DNA from: Cylicocyclus nassatus
Lineage: Eukaryota; Nematoda; Chromadorea; Rhabditida; Strongylidae
Length of the DNA stretch: 64,000 nt
Direction of reading: 5' to 3'
NCBI GenBank assembly: GCA_958299035.1
Contig: CATQJL010000223.1
Location: 51,690,302-51,754,301 of the forward strand
Positions 1-11,599 of this stretch are shown here, in pieces. The first letter of the stretch is position 1. Every line of letters starts with the position of its first letter. The notes under the pieces were generated by a model, which searched no databases, was not told the DNA's origin, and saw nothing but the letters and a program-made list of their open reading frames with translations. A program made the translations under genes and the position numbers.

Positions 1-727
1 TGCGAATTCATATTGATCATCAGCGACTCAGTTTAATCCAGTAATAGAGTTTGCTCGTTAAATAATGTTTTTGGAAAATATGCAGCCACTAATGGCTCAC
101 CCTCTTCAGAGTTCCTACCGTAATCCCACAATAATGACGAGAGTTGGGTGATTCGCTCCATACTGCGGATCTAACAAGGGAGGTCCGATTGGTCGAAGTG
201 GCCTTTCCAAATGAGTCTTACAGCACTTTGAAGACATCAAACGCTGATCAAATCTGATTTCTCTATCTGCCGAGCGCCTCTGCATGCCGAGTTATGAATA
301 TTTTCTTGGTGCGAAAAATAAATGCCTAAGGTAAAATCAGATTTTACGGTCTTTCCAGCGCTCAAATAAAGTAGTTTTAAGTATAAGTGTTTTGGGCAGA
401 AGGTATTGTTCAAGTGGAGTAATCTGATAATCAACATTTGAGCAATTCTGATGAATTTCATGAATCTTATGCTAATAATGCATTCAATTTTTAACTCAAA
501 AAAGGTCATAACTCGAGGTCCAGAGGCGCTCGGCAGACATTGAAGACAGATGTGGAATCAGCGTTTGAAGCTCTTTATAGTGGTATCACTTTCATGTGAA
601 AAGGCTACTTCGACCAAACGGACCTCCCTTGTAAGTTGTAGCCTCCTCTACTGAATGGTACCTAAAGCACTCAGTGGGAAGTTTTTAACGGTTATACTTG
701 GTGTGTACTTAATTTTGGGACACCCTT
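1..727. repeat. Mariner-type MITE right half, with nested Harbinger-type MITE
   Basis: The end at 705-727 (TTTTGGGACACCCTT followed by TA) and the internal block near 118-174 match the right half of the CAGGGTGTCC family seen at 56311-56990. The copy is cut by the window edge and split by the insertion at 175-631. It lies in the upstream intron or flank of the PHLPP-like gene. Confidence 0.6.
175..631. mobile_element. PIF/Harbinger-like MITE, 457 bp
   Basis: The terminal inverted repeats read CAAGGGAGGTCCG...TTGGTCGAAGTGGCC at the left and the reverse complement at the right. They are flanked by TAA at 172-174 and TAA at 632-634. A 3-bp TWA target duplication is the Harbinger signature. No coding capacity is visible. 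Relatives lie at 42729-43188 and 47401-47859. Confidence 0.7.
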
Positions 728-1229
728 TATATACTATTCTGACAAAAAGAACGATTTTATACAGATCAAAATCGAACAGAAAGAAATCTAAAAAAAACAT
801 CTTTAAGGGGTTTGTTAAGAACGAAGTTCTATTGGGAAAGAAGCTTCATAAAAAAGATCAAAACAACTATCAGGTTTTTTCGGACCTTGCAGCATTTTCC
901 GAATAAAAAAAACATCATCGTAGTTACAACATTCCATGTTATTCTTAATCAGTTTATATAGATGCAACGCGCTAAAAACAATTTTTCCTTTATGCACCCA
1001 TTAAAAACTGCGAATCTCCAAGAACGTTGGTGCAAAATAATGTACCGACCAAGCACCAACTAGAATTCATATACCATGAGAAACGCGAAAAATATGGCCA
1101 CTTACCCTATAGCTTTACCCTTTCTGTACTCCGGAAGAAGTAAAAAAAACCTAAATAGTCCCTAATGGCGGAAAACTTGCCGCACATGTGTCTACCATTT
1201 TATATCCATCTGCTATCTATCATTTTCAG
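728..1229. other. Non-coding stretch, no recognised feature
   Basis: AT-rich sequence upstream of the first visible LRR exon, presumably intron. The short open frames here show no protein-like signal. Confidence 0.5.
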
Positions 1230-4200
1230 TGCATTAAACTCTCTTACCTTGATGGAGGAGTTGAATCTGAGCTCGAACGAGTTGACGACTCTTTCCTCGT
1301 CGATATTCGATCTGCCAGCACTTCAGACTCTCAAAGCCCACTCTAATCGTATCAAAAACATACCTGATCTGTCGGTATCAGCCACTTTGCAGGTAAAACT
1401 GTTTTGGAAAAGCGGTTGATCTGTTCATCTCAGCTGAACTTTTCAGATGATCGATTTGTCGAATAATGCACTCGGATCCTTTGCTTCGAGTATTGTCACT
1501 GGAAAAGCACTGAAACAGCTTGATCTAACCTGTAACACTGCGCTCAATGTCAACTCTGGAACCTTGGGGTTTGCATGAAATTGCCAAAATCAAGGCCTTA
1601 AATTTTTATTTACGAGTTCAGCAAAAATCAGAGAAAACCCGTAGCCCTGTACGATATTGGAGGACATGCAAAAGAACGAGTTCAAATGGGATTTTCCGAA
1701 ACATCTGGAAGTCGGAACAAGTAGGAATCCTACTAGAAAAGGCGTTTATTTCAAATCTCCGCTTAGGCTGTGCATTCGTCGTATACATAGCGGTAACATT
1801 TATGGTATGGTGGATGGCTCGATGAATTATGAGCTGCCTAAAGTCATTCAGTCAGTCATCAAGAAGACCATTTCCTTGACGGTATGTCGCCGAAGAGCTT
1901 TCATTTCGTGACTACCCTTTGATTCAAAAAGCTTAGCGTCTGGAAGGCGGGGCTTTGTGACCTAATTAAGGTAAATGATCAGAGAACACGCTCGCGGGAG
2001 GGACGCAGACTGCGTCGCGGGCACGAGCGGCCTTAATTAGGTCACAAAGCCCCGCCTCATAACTGCTAAGCCAATTGAATCAAAGATTATTCCATTTTTA
2101 GGCTCAGAAGCACGACTTGTCGGCAATATTGCTTGAAGCACACGAAACTTTGGAGGAAAGTGGTGAAAGGCTGGGTGCTAGTAAGTTTGCCTTGATTTTG
2201 AAGCCTCTCTGATTATAGTATAGGCAAATCTAAACACCTATTCTTACGTTGAGATTGCTGAGAGGTCTTGATTGAACCATTGCTTAAGCGCAATCTCATA
2301 AGTTACTCTGAATGATAGAGCCCTAATTCTTACCTCAACTGTATTCGAATGACGAATCAATCCCTGTGAATTTGGGATTTAGTGGGCAAGAGTATACAAA
2401 GGGTGTCGCAAAATCGCGCACATTGTTTGATAGTTAATATCTGCTATGCCGCAAAGGCTTTTACAGATCTTTAGGTACACGTCTGTAGTACTGCTATAAC
2501 TTAGATTTACATGAGCGAATCTCCAAAATTATGTTCATCTTTTGTAGGTTTACGAGCAATACCATAGGCCCCATTGTGAGTTAATTGGGAAAAAATTTCA
2601 GAAAACCAGTAAATTGTGTAACAAGATTTTTGTGCATGGTGAACTTAGTAGCAATAAGTAACTTTCTACAACTTCGCACAGCTTTTTGAATGGTGCAATC
2701 ACATTTTTGAGGATCATTAAAAGAAAAGGTGTTACCGTGTTCGCCGTATAATTATGAGAGAAGCTGGACAAGGCAAAGCGTGATTATCAGTCAGATTTCT
2801 TTGAAGGCAGAGGCCCGGGAAAACTGAGACTGCGAGCTTTCCACACCTATGTGGCCTTCTTGATAAAGGGTAATGTAATTCTACAGTGATGAGAAGATCG
2901 ATGATTTGCTCATACTGTGGATCTAAGTTGAAGCTGGCTTTGTGGTTCCTAAAGGCCGGCAAGAGCGTTATTGACAATTACGATCATACAAATCTCAGAT
3001 TTTTGGGACACGCTGTAGGTAAATTCAGCATGAAAGGAATTCCAAGAGTGCAGTATGGGCAGTGGCTTGGCCACCATAAGTGAAGGTAGCTATAGATACT
3101 TGGACGCTCTCTTTGAAGGCATCGTCCACCCAAGGTGATGGTAAAATTCTAGTGCTATATGTATGATTATATAATAGTGGGGTCGCTCCTTCATTAGGCA
3201 GAAAATCATGCCATTTCGGGAAGGGTTGAGGTGCTGCTGGTGGCTCCATGGAAAGGCGTATGTTCACCCCGCCCATTCAAGGATTGCTCGCTCGCACTTT
3301 GTGAGAGGACTAACACATTTGAAACGCATATTAACTGCATCCCTGTTACGTCCCTATAGGATGAGACTAGCCCTAGAGCACTCCTCACCTTGTCGGAAAA
3401 CTGTCTAAAAAGGACGGTTATTGTTTTGTCGTTTTTGGATCTCGAACAAGGGCCATGAAAGTCAAATAGTTAAGTCTTAAAATAAGAAGCCAAAAATCTA
3501 AGTGGCGGTGCCTTGAGGGCAAACATTCCACAAGCTTAATGTATAAAGTCACATTTGAATTACCGCGGTATAAAAGTTGGGATCCCTGAATAATTTGATA
3601 AAGGTATACAGATTAAGATGACATATTTTGCTGATTACACTACTATGGCTATAAAGTTTATGTACACCACTTTTAGGCTGTCTACTTATGCACATCGACT
3701 CAAAGCTGACGATTTCTTATGTGGGAAATATCGGAGCAGCTATAATAGCTAATGGAAACCTTGAACGTTTAACCGATCCTAGCGAATTGGACGAGGATCA
3801 GTACGATCGCATACGCTCAGCTGGTGGCACCGTTGACGAGGTATGACAGAAAATCTCTTTTTTTTCTTTCTGCTTCTCTTACAGAAATAGTCTCAGAATA
3901 ATATGATCAATGGGATCACACCAAATCAGCGACAACTAGGATTCTACAGTCTTCATCCAATAGTAACACCAAAGCCAACAAACCGGTCACTAGCAGTCAC
4001 ACATGAGATTGACTACATAATCATTGCAAGTTCGGCGGTGTGGGAGTTTTTGAGCGATGCCCAGATTGCTGGCATCGCGACTAGCGCAGTGAATCCTCAA
4101 ATAGCGGCCAAGACGATGCAGGTAAGGCTTTACCATCATTGAATCCCAAATTGCTAAAAAGGAAAGTTTGAGGATGCGCTTCAAGCCTGCGACTATAATG

Positions 4201-5482
4201 GGAACTCTTGTATAATTGTTATGAGGTTGCTGAAACCAGAGTTGGCTTTCAAGAGCAATTCTCACTTGGGACTTTCGATACCTCCTGCTGTGCCTCCAAT
4301 GAGGGTTGAAAGCAGTTCGGATGAGGCTACCCTGCGAAAGATCGAGCAAAGGTAGGGAAAACCATTTCCGCAGTGTATAAGAAAAGTCAGTAAACTCTCT
4401 CAGATTGGAAAAGATCACAGAAGTGATTGCGAAAATGGAGGATGATACGAATGAGGATGGACGTGCCCTTGCTGGACGTCAGCTTTACGACAGAATAGCA
4501 GCGCAAGAAAAGGTGTCAAAGTAAGTGGTTTCCATGCCAACACTTTATTTTTAGTAATCGTGAACGTCTCATTTTGTTTACAAGCAATTTTTGCAGCTGG
4601 GTCACATCGCCTACATCTTCTTCAGCTCCACCTCCTCCAGATCCAGCGTCAGGAACACATTCGCAGCTCATGGAAGAGTTGAAGGCGAAAACTATTCTTG
4701 TAGACGAGTTTGCCTCAGCAGCGTCGAGTCTAACCCCTACAGCAACCGAGAGCTCGACTACTACTGCACCCTTGTACAGTAATCTTTCTGGCACCAGCGT
4801 AGATTCAGAAGAACAGTTGGCCGGCTGGAGGAGTACAACAAAGAAAACACTTCGCCGCTGCTACAACCCCGAGGGTATTGAGTTAAGAGCATCTCCTCCC
4901 GAAACCAGCAAGATGTTCTCGCTGTCTATAGAGCGCACCGCAGAAGAGGAGATGGCTGAAGAATTGAAGTTACCGACTACGAGTGGTGTGAATGTTAAAA
5001 ATCAGCCTTCGCCGCTAGAGAAAAACAAGAGCAAAACATTTAGAGAAAGTGTTCAGAAGGTTACTGCTATTCCTGGTCCTGCACGAAGCGGTAGTAGGTA
5101 CATCGAAGAAGTGAACGCAGTCCGGAATAGCGCACAACACGAAACCCTAAACAGATCATTTGACTACTATTCACATACAAAAGTGGGACCTTATGAAGAA
5201 GTGGACACTTTTCCGCCACCACCAATACTACCTCCCTTTGCAGACTTCAATACAAGCGTCAAATCAACCACGCCTTATTTCGGATATGCGAGCCCACGAA
5301 GAAGAAAAATGAGCGTTATAGAAGAAAGTACAGAAACGCAGACAAGCTCAAGTGAGGAGCGAATTCCTTCCACGACTCCACCACCATTGCCTTCTTCTGA
5401 GATTCCAGTTGGGCCACAGCCGTTCAAAAAACCTACACAAGTTGAATACATGAGAGTTACTCATCCGAAAACCTCAGTGTAA
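1230..5482 (+). CDS. PHLPP-like LRR/PP2C-domain protein, 3' part (spliced, 5' end outside window)
   Basis: Exons read from splice sites: 1230-1392, 1447-1568, 1622-1720, 1767-1881, 2102-2180, 3677-3840, 3897-4121, 4173-4351, 4404-4520 and 4597-5482; phases match at every junction. The first two exons encode leucine-rich repeats (LMEELNLSSNELTTL, MIDLSNNALGSF). The next seven carry a PP2C-like domain in the PHLPP arrangement: MGFSETSGSRNKLC, then YGMVDGSMN, YVGNIGAAIIANG, INGITPNQRQLGFYSLHP and SSAVWEFLSD. The last exon is a Pro/Ser/acidic-rich tail. PHLPP enzymes dephosphorylate AGC kinases such as Akt and PKC. Here two positions expected to be acidic metal ligands are changed (VWE, and NGNS in place of HDS), so catalysis is doubtful. 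The gene starts upstream of the window. The 1.5-kb intron 2181-3676 contains a mariner-type MITE. The C. elegans counterpart would be the phlp-2 class (from memory). The reading frame closes at 5480-5482, but see the possible extra exon downstream. Confidence 0.85.
1945..2057. repeat. Perfect 27-bp inverted repeat (hairpin MITE) in an intron
   Basis: The arm at 1945-1971 (starts AGGCGGGGCTTTGTGACC) and the arm at 2031-2057 are exact reverse complements around a 59-base GC-rich loop. The whole lies inside intron 1882-2101 of the PHLPP-like gene. Confidence 0.85.
2397..3015. mobile_element. Mariner/Tc1-type MITE (CAGGGTGTCC family), diverged
   Basis: The ends read CAAAGGGTGTCGCAAAAT and the reverse-complement-like TTTTGGGACACGCTG, with TA on both sides (2395-2396, 3016-3017). 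It sits in intron 2181-3676 of the PHLPP-like gene. Confidence 0.6.
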
Positions 5483-5524
5483 CTCTACTACATTTTATTG
5501 TTTATTAACTCTCAATGAGTAAAG

Positions 5525-5855
5525 TATGAAGCTGGACCCATTCAAGAGACCTCATCCGATGAATATTGCGGAGAAGATGAGAGCAGGGGGCTCACACTCC
5601 GGGATAATCGAAGAGAGCGAAGCAGAAACAAACTTGATTTGTCACGACAGCTTGCCAGCACCGAAATGCTTGCGCCCCGACATGCATCCACTCATTGAAA
5701 GAACATAGACATATGCAGATCATTCTTTGCCCACTCAATGTGCACCATCAACAAGAAGACGAAAATTCAATGAATCCCTTCATGAACTTTGGAACAAACA
5801 TGGAAGACAACGCCGACTCAGGAACTCTCTGCAGTTTGTTGGATATTTATTATAA
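5525..5855 (+). CDS. Possible extra C-terminal exon(s) of the PHLPP-like gene
   Basis: Splicing from a GTAACT donor at 5479 to an AG at 5523-5524 removes 46 bases and keeps the frame, so the PHLPP-like tail would continue with MKLDPFKRPHPMNIAEKM. This frame stays open to a TAG at 5706-5708. The same frame is open again from 5709 to a TAA at 5853-5855 and encodes basic, protein-like sequence (STRRRKFNESLHELWNKHG). The acceptor is weak (no TTTCAG) and the TAG is unexplained: it could be a real stop, a nonsense change, or part of a small intron 5640-5718 that also fits in phase. A separate short ORF or chance are alternatives. Confidence 0.4.
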
Positions 5856-6598
5856 ATAGTTTAAGCAGTCTTTGCAATCATGTTTATGCTCTAGCAATGT
5901 TATTTTCCACAAACATCTTAGAAATTCCCAGGTGCAGTTTGTGTCAATACAAACGTCACAGATTCATGCGACTTCGCACGGCCTTAGTAGATGTACTACT
6001 CAAAGGTAGCGTCAAGGCAATTCAGGCATGCCGGAGTCTGAAGAAACTGATTGTAAGGCCTGAGTAAGGCACCGTCTCCAAGCGGTAGTGCAAATGGTTC
6101 TTACACGGCCGAGAAATCCATCTTCAAACCGTACACAATTTGAGTCGCATGCATTTTTTTGCGTGGAAACGCATCACAAAAAAAGGAGGGGGGGGGGGGG
6201 GAGGTGCACTGTAGTATTCAAGCAGATGCAAGTCATTCGCTGTTATGGTAGCGGGACAGGTTTGAATATAAATTTCTCGGCCATGGAAGTCTTGCAGCTC
6301 AGTCAGTGATAGTGTTATGCAATTTAACAGTTGACGACAACATGCGTTTTTAGTGTCTGCCTCTTGGGACAATGCCTTCCACGGATAAGTCGAAAATTTT
6401 TAGCTAAAATCATAAAAATCGTCAACTACAGTATACTTATAGTAATTCTATGAAGCAGGTGGGAAACACAGAGGAATTTCTAGGCTTAGGGCATAAGGGA
6501 GCTTTTGAAACCGATGATTCTAAAATAGCAGTCTTTTCAACGAAACTTACGCCATGACTCACTATGTGGTCACGTTGTCGTCAGTGTGTTGAACACAT
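5856..6598. other. Intergenic, no recognised gene
   Basis: Apart from a G run at about 6187-6201, nothing is recognised. Open frames are short and lack splice context. Confidence 0.4.
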
Positions 6599-6871
6599 TT
6601 GTACGAAAGGGAGTCCTCACGTCATTGTGCAAAATTTCGTACATCTCAGCACTATTGCGAACAGGATCCTGCAGATAATGACTGCATCAGAGCTTATCTC
6701 ACTGATCATATCCTCCACACACCGGCAACCTGCAGTGAAAATTGTTTTCATTATCTGACAACTAAGAACCATGTAAAAAATCCAGAGGAGATTACAGTTG
6801 CAGAGCTAGCTGAGCTCTTCAACTCTCTTTTCAAATTTTTTTTGGAAACCAAGGGATGTGCAACGTTGTGA
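6599..6871 (+). CDS. Candidate terminal exon, Cys-containing hypothetical protein
   Basis: The open frame encodes about 90 residues with six cysteines (HC, YC, DC, TC, NC, GC), an amphipathic stretch (EITVAELAELFNSLFKFF) and a stop after KGCATL. An in-frame TGA lies just upstream, so it would have to be a 3' exon. The best acceptor is not clear. The family is not recognised; it could be the end of a small secreted protein or chance. Confidence 0.3.
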   Translation: MYERESSRHCAKFRTSQHYCEQDPADNDCIRAYLTDHILHTPATCSENCFHYLTTKNHVKNPEEITVAELAELFNSLFKFFLETKGCATL

Positions 6872-8165
6872 ACATCATCTATACTCCACCTTTTTAATCT
6901 TGGCATAATAGTTATTTACTTTCGCCGAAAACGTTGACATTAATGAAAGATCTACCATTCTTGGGTCAACAGAAGAAGATAATGTTCTAAACCTGAACAG
7001 ATTCGCTTTTGTGACAATTTCAGACCTTAGCGACAACGCAATAAAGAATTGTAGGGTTAAAATTCGACTATAGATAAGTAGGTGATGGGTAAATCTATGG
7101 TTTGATTCAACAGCTATTCTGATTTTCTTTCGATGCCTATGTTGCTACAAATTCAGAGAATGCACAAGATCACATGCATTCCGCCGAAGAGCGAAAATTT
7201 AACTCAATACTCAAATACAGGTGTTAGAAGCAAAATAAGTGTAAGATTTTCAGCTTAGAAAAGTAGATGACTGTTTCAAAAGGTCTGACATAGCTCGACT
7301 GTAGCAATTGTTCGTTGTGCATGTACTTACATAGTAAGCTTCGGAGACTAAGAAATGCTTGGGTATAGGAACTTTTGCGGGTTTAATGGTCTTGCCCATC
7401 ATCATTCCTGCTTTTTCCAAGACTTGTATTCCACAGAATAAAAAAAAGCCAGTTCTGATCGCTGAAGAAGGCGGATATGCATAACAACTGTGCGAATTTC
7501 AAGACTGATTTATCGACATTTAAAGAAGAAGCTTCAAAGTCGCTTGCATGAATTTCGCAGGGCGATCTGAAAGAGAGCTTCATGTCCGGAGGGAGCATCT
7601 GCATTCGCGCCCCCTACAGATTATCAGTCCTTAGCACGATTCGGACCGCGAAATCGCGCTTGGCGAAAAAGAGTGCACTTTCACCCGTAAGCCAACAAAG
7701 GACCTTTTTCGTAAACTGTGTGCTACATCTGTAATAAGCTTGTCAGGTAAGTTCCATACCCAAAGTTCTGAATAGATTCGAAACGATTAAATTTTGTCAC
7801 TTGTGAAAGACTGCTGTGCTTTCCTGAAAGATAGGAACAAGAACTCGGTTTCTAATAGTATCGAAAAGTATTTATGCTGTAAATGGTACACATCAGTATT
7901 GAAACTACAGTTTTTCTTCTTGAAATGGAAGCAAAGGGAAGTTGCGACGTCGCACGCGTTGCCGCACTTCGTTGCGACTGTTGGTCGATTTGCGCTCATG
8001 TCTCTCAAATAAATATCGGCGGCACAACTCTACAGAGTCAACTGAAAAGTATAAGCTTAGGCCTTTGACTTTATAACCTTGGGCTAAAAGAAAACCTCCT
8101 GTAAACGACAAAAAGATCATTCAAAGTAGGGTGCTGCACATGGTGCAGCACCGGTCCGAAACGTG
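6872..8165. other. Intergenic, no recognised gene
   Basis: AT-rich sequence with only short open frames. No inverted termini or protein motif were recognised. Confidence 0.4.
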
Positions 8166-8249
8166 TTAAAGGCAGCGTCCGCGCAAAATTTCGCCTCCCA
8201 TGTTTTTGTCATTCTAGGGCCTTTCCATGGCCCCGATTACAGTTGTAAA

Positions 8250-9370
8250 CAGGGTTGAGCGTGGGGTCAGGCGCGCCCGACCTGGGGGGTCGTACTGGGG
8301 TAAGACAGAGGGGGGGGGGTCGTGATTAGGAATCGAATTCGTTCGATTGAGGAGGTACTACGATTAAGGTGAAGAAGAAAAGCGCTAGTTCAGTGGATAG
8401 CGCGACCTCACCAGTACTGAAGGAATGAACGGTGTTAAACAGCATACTGATTAATTCCACAATCGAAGTTTCGGCCAAAACTCAAATCTTCATCTTCCAC
8501 CTTGACATATTATAAATTCATCAAGGAAGCTTGCTGTTTGAAATGGGTATCATTTTCGAGCACGTCAAATTACCTCTATGAGCCCTACAAACCATTATTT
8601 ACTGCATTATCTAGTGTTTCTCAACGACTAAAAAGCGTGATTTTCAAACATGATTAACTTGTTTACAAAAGTGAGAAAAGTCAATTTTTTTGTACTCGTA
8701 ACAAAGTATTGTTCCCTACTAGTCTAGGCTAAAAATCGCGCTTTGTATCGCTTGCAAATAGTGGAGTAAGAAATAATGCCAAAATTTCGACCGGCGCGTT
8801 TTTCGCCATGACTGCTTCAACTCCACGGATTACCACAAGGCCGAAACAAGTCGAATCAAGTCCAAACACTTACTGTGGAATCTTCGAGGGTTGTGCTAGC
8901 GATTCACATAAAACTTGAATAAAAAAGCTTCTTCAGTGATAAAGTTAATCGGGTCAGGCGCAACCCCACAAAAGGTCAGGCCGCCTGAGCTTTTGAGGGG
9001 TTGCGCCTGACCCGATTAACTTGTTTTCAAAATCTAAAAATCGCTCCATTTCTGCTATGAGTATTGAACTCAAAGCCTCTTCTTGCAATACTGCAAATTT
9101 GGAGCCAAACAATACACCCCTGTGGTAATTATAGCTCTAAAAGTAGGGCTATCCAAAATCCAAAACTTGCCGTCAAGTTGCATGTGCTGTGCAATCGCAG
9201 AAAGTCGACCTACAGACCTCCAAAAAACAAGAACCTCCCAAAAACGGCTGATCTCTTCGAATTATCACAGCCCGAGGTCGTGGATGTGAAGCAGAGGGGT
9301 CGTTTAGGGGCTTTCACTGGGGGGGGGGTCGTTTTGGAAAGACTTGTGCCTGACCTCTTGCTCAACCCTG
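8250..9370. mobile_element. Non-autonomous hAT-like element, 1.12 kb
   Basis: The ends are CAGGGTTGAGC and GCTCAACCCTG (11-bp exact inverted repeats, hAT-like CAGGG start). The flanking 8-bp duplication GTTGTAAA is exact at 8242-8249 and 9371-9378. An internal perfect 24-bp inverted repeat lies at 8944-8967 / 8997-9020, possibly a second nested hairpin. The 122-codon open frame at 9064-9432 runs across the right end and shows no recognised domain. Confidence 0.85.
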
Positions 9371-9378
9371 GTTGTAAA

Positions 9379-10926
9379 GTTCAAACTGTCAAAAAGCCTC
9401 AAAAAACCCGATTCATAGGATCCCTGTTTTGAAGACGCGGACAAGTTTCGGATTGTCTATTTCCTCGGCTCACCACCGAAGAACTGGAACTGCTGTTTGC
9501 AGTTGCAATCCATAATCGGATGCGTGAGCACTCGTCTCCGGGGGGAAGTTTGTGATACGAGGAGTTTGATGTGTGAGATTTCTAGATAAACCAGGCCTGA
9601 TCCGCTCTTTGCGAGTTGACTCTAATGACGAGGCATATGTTTTGCAGAAAATTGCGACAAGAGCTTGCCTTTTAGTCTCTCCACAGATTTATGACAGACA
9701 GATATCGTCTTTAACAATGTCTCAAAAATTGAGATAAAAGCTTCAGTTCCGAAATTTCACCAAAATCTACTTTATGAGCAAAATACAAGTATGATAGAAC
9801 GGATGCGAAAAATTCAAATGGTGCGCGTCTTTTCTACTTTGCTCACTAAGCTGGTCTCAAGATTTTTTTGCGTATGTTACTTTTCTCCATTCTCTCGGTT
9901 TGTGAAAGTTTTTGGAAAGTAGTGGCGAGAGAGGTACCAAGAGAGTGGCACTCACTACGAGTTACTTCTAAGCTTCGAAACCGGTCAGTACAAAACAAAT
10001 GCAAATGTGTCGAAATTCTCTGTATTTTTTTAAATTTCTATATGCTGAATAATCAAAGTGTTTTGTGTGGTTACCACGTATTCCATCCTATTTTTTCCAA
10101 AGAAAGGATATCGAGTGGCGCTGGCTTTCAGCAAAAAGATGTATATCATTGAGTTTTCTTCGGGACACTAATAACATATCTGACCTCCAAATCAGCAAAA
10201 CAATTTTGCGAATAAGAAGCTATGGACCCCTGAGTCACAGGTTTGCCCAATCTACCATCGCATCAAGTGCTAGTAATGTCGCTTCATTGATGGAAATGCT
10301 GATGATATGATTGGGATGACACAGCAGCCGGCCTTCAGCGGTAAAGTACTGGGTGCATGGGTTTATAATTTGCGTTTTTTTTTGCAAACTTTCTTATTTT
10401 ATTTAAGTCTTTCTTATTTTATCCAAATCTCAATTAGCTAATATAAGTAGTTTCAGTTATGACTCCGTTTCGAAACATATTCCTGCCTCAGTAGCGATGC
10501 ATACTAACTTTGTAAAGCACAAAGCCTGTAAAACCGGTGGCCTGTAACTTCTTGTATTCGCCCGGGAAGCACAAGGCCTGTAAAACCAGGGGTCTGTAAC
10601 TTTTTTCGCAAACTCGTTCCGGAACTTTGGAAATCGCATATGCATCAGCGTCTCGAAGGGACCGTAATGATGTGAATTTCCATGCTAAACGCCAGCGCTA
10701 CTCAACTTCCTTTACTCATTAGTAAGTCGCATATTAATAAAAACCCTTCTGGCGAACCATGTTTTAGGCATTTTGAAAGCCTTGAAACGTTGCAAAAGTA
10801 ATTATACGAAGCGATTACATTCTCGTGTGCAAAGAAATCCTCCATTGTAAGTGTCTGTATAACTGCACATATTCTGGTGGGAAACGAATAAGCTGCAGCA
10901 TGCACAGTGCTCTGAAATAAATATCT
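9379..10926. other. Intergenic, no recognised gene
   Basis: Short open frames only. No structural repeat was recognised. Confidence 0.35.
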
Positions 10927-10934
10927 GCGTATAC

Positions 10935-11269
10935 CAGTGGCGGACCGAGGAGGGGCGGGAGGGGGGCGAAATTTTTGAAATTTACTTACATGGGTTATAA
11001 AAATGTGCAAGTGGCTTATTTATTCTTGTAAATAATGAAAATAATTTTTTAAATTTTTAAAAATTCAAATTAGCCTTGTAAAAAAAATATTTTTAGGGCG
11101 TGGCTGAGCCACTCCCCTTTTTTCTAATTTTAGGGGTTATGGGCCCGCAGAAGCACTCTAAAAAATTTTTCGGAGTGCGTGGCTAACGTCACGCACCTTC
11201 ATTTGAATAAAATTTTTTGGTGCGCCCCCCCCCCCCCATCCCCGGTCCGAAATCCTGGGATCGCCATTG
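10935..11269. mobile_element. hAT-like MITE, CAGTGGCG family (copy 1)
   Basis: The element starts CAGTGGCGGACCGAGG and ends TCGCCATTG. It is flanked by GCGTATAC and GTGTATAC (8 bp, one mismatch). The interior carries the block 'GGGCGTGGCTGAGCC' and poly-G/C runs shared with the copies at 18337 and 45070. Confidence 0.75.
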
Positions 11270-11599
11270 GTGTATACACATAATGTTGAGGTCTACAGCT
11301 AAAATTTCCCTTGCTAATTGTAAAACAGGTCGGACTTTCCACATTTTCGTTTAACTCAGCCTGTTCACTATTGTTTAGACCTGTGTTTGACCAACGGCGA
11401 TTTGGATGAAGCGGCTAAGCGGATAAGTTTTTCGCATGCCTAAGCTACATGTTAGACATGCAATGGTTGACCGTAGGAGGCTAGCATGTTGAACACTTTT
11501 CTGAACTTTTTATGAGGATGTTTCATTTTGGTCCGATGATGCAAGCGACTAGTTCGAGCAGCAAGACATGGTATGGCTCGTTAATCTATTCACCATACT

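Noticed and set aside
4516..4794. Reverse-strand ORF opposite the PHLPP-like last exon
   Set aside because: Shadow of the coding strand.
9064..9432. 122-codon ORF
   Set aside because: Runs across the right terminus of a hAT-like MITE into flanking DNA, so it is not an inherited gene frame.
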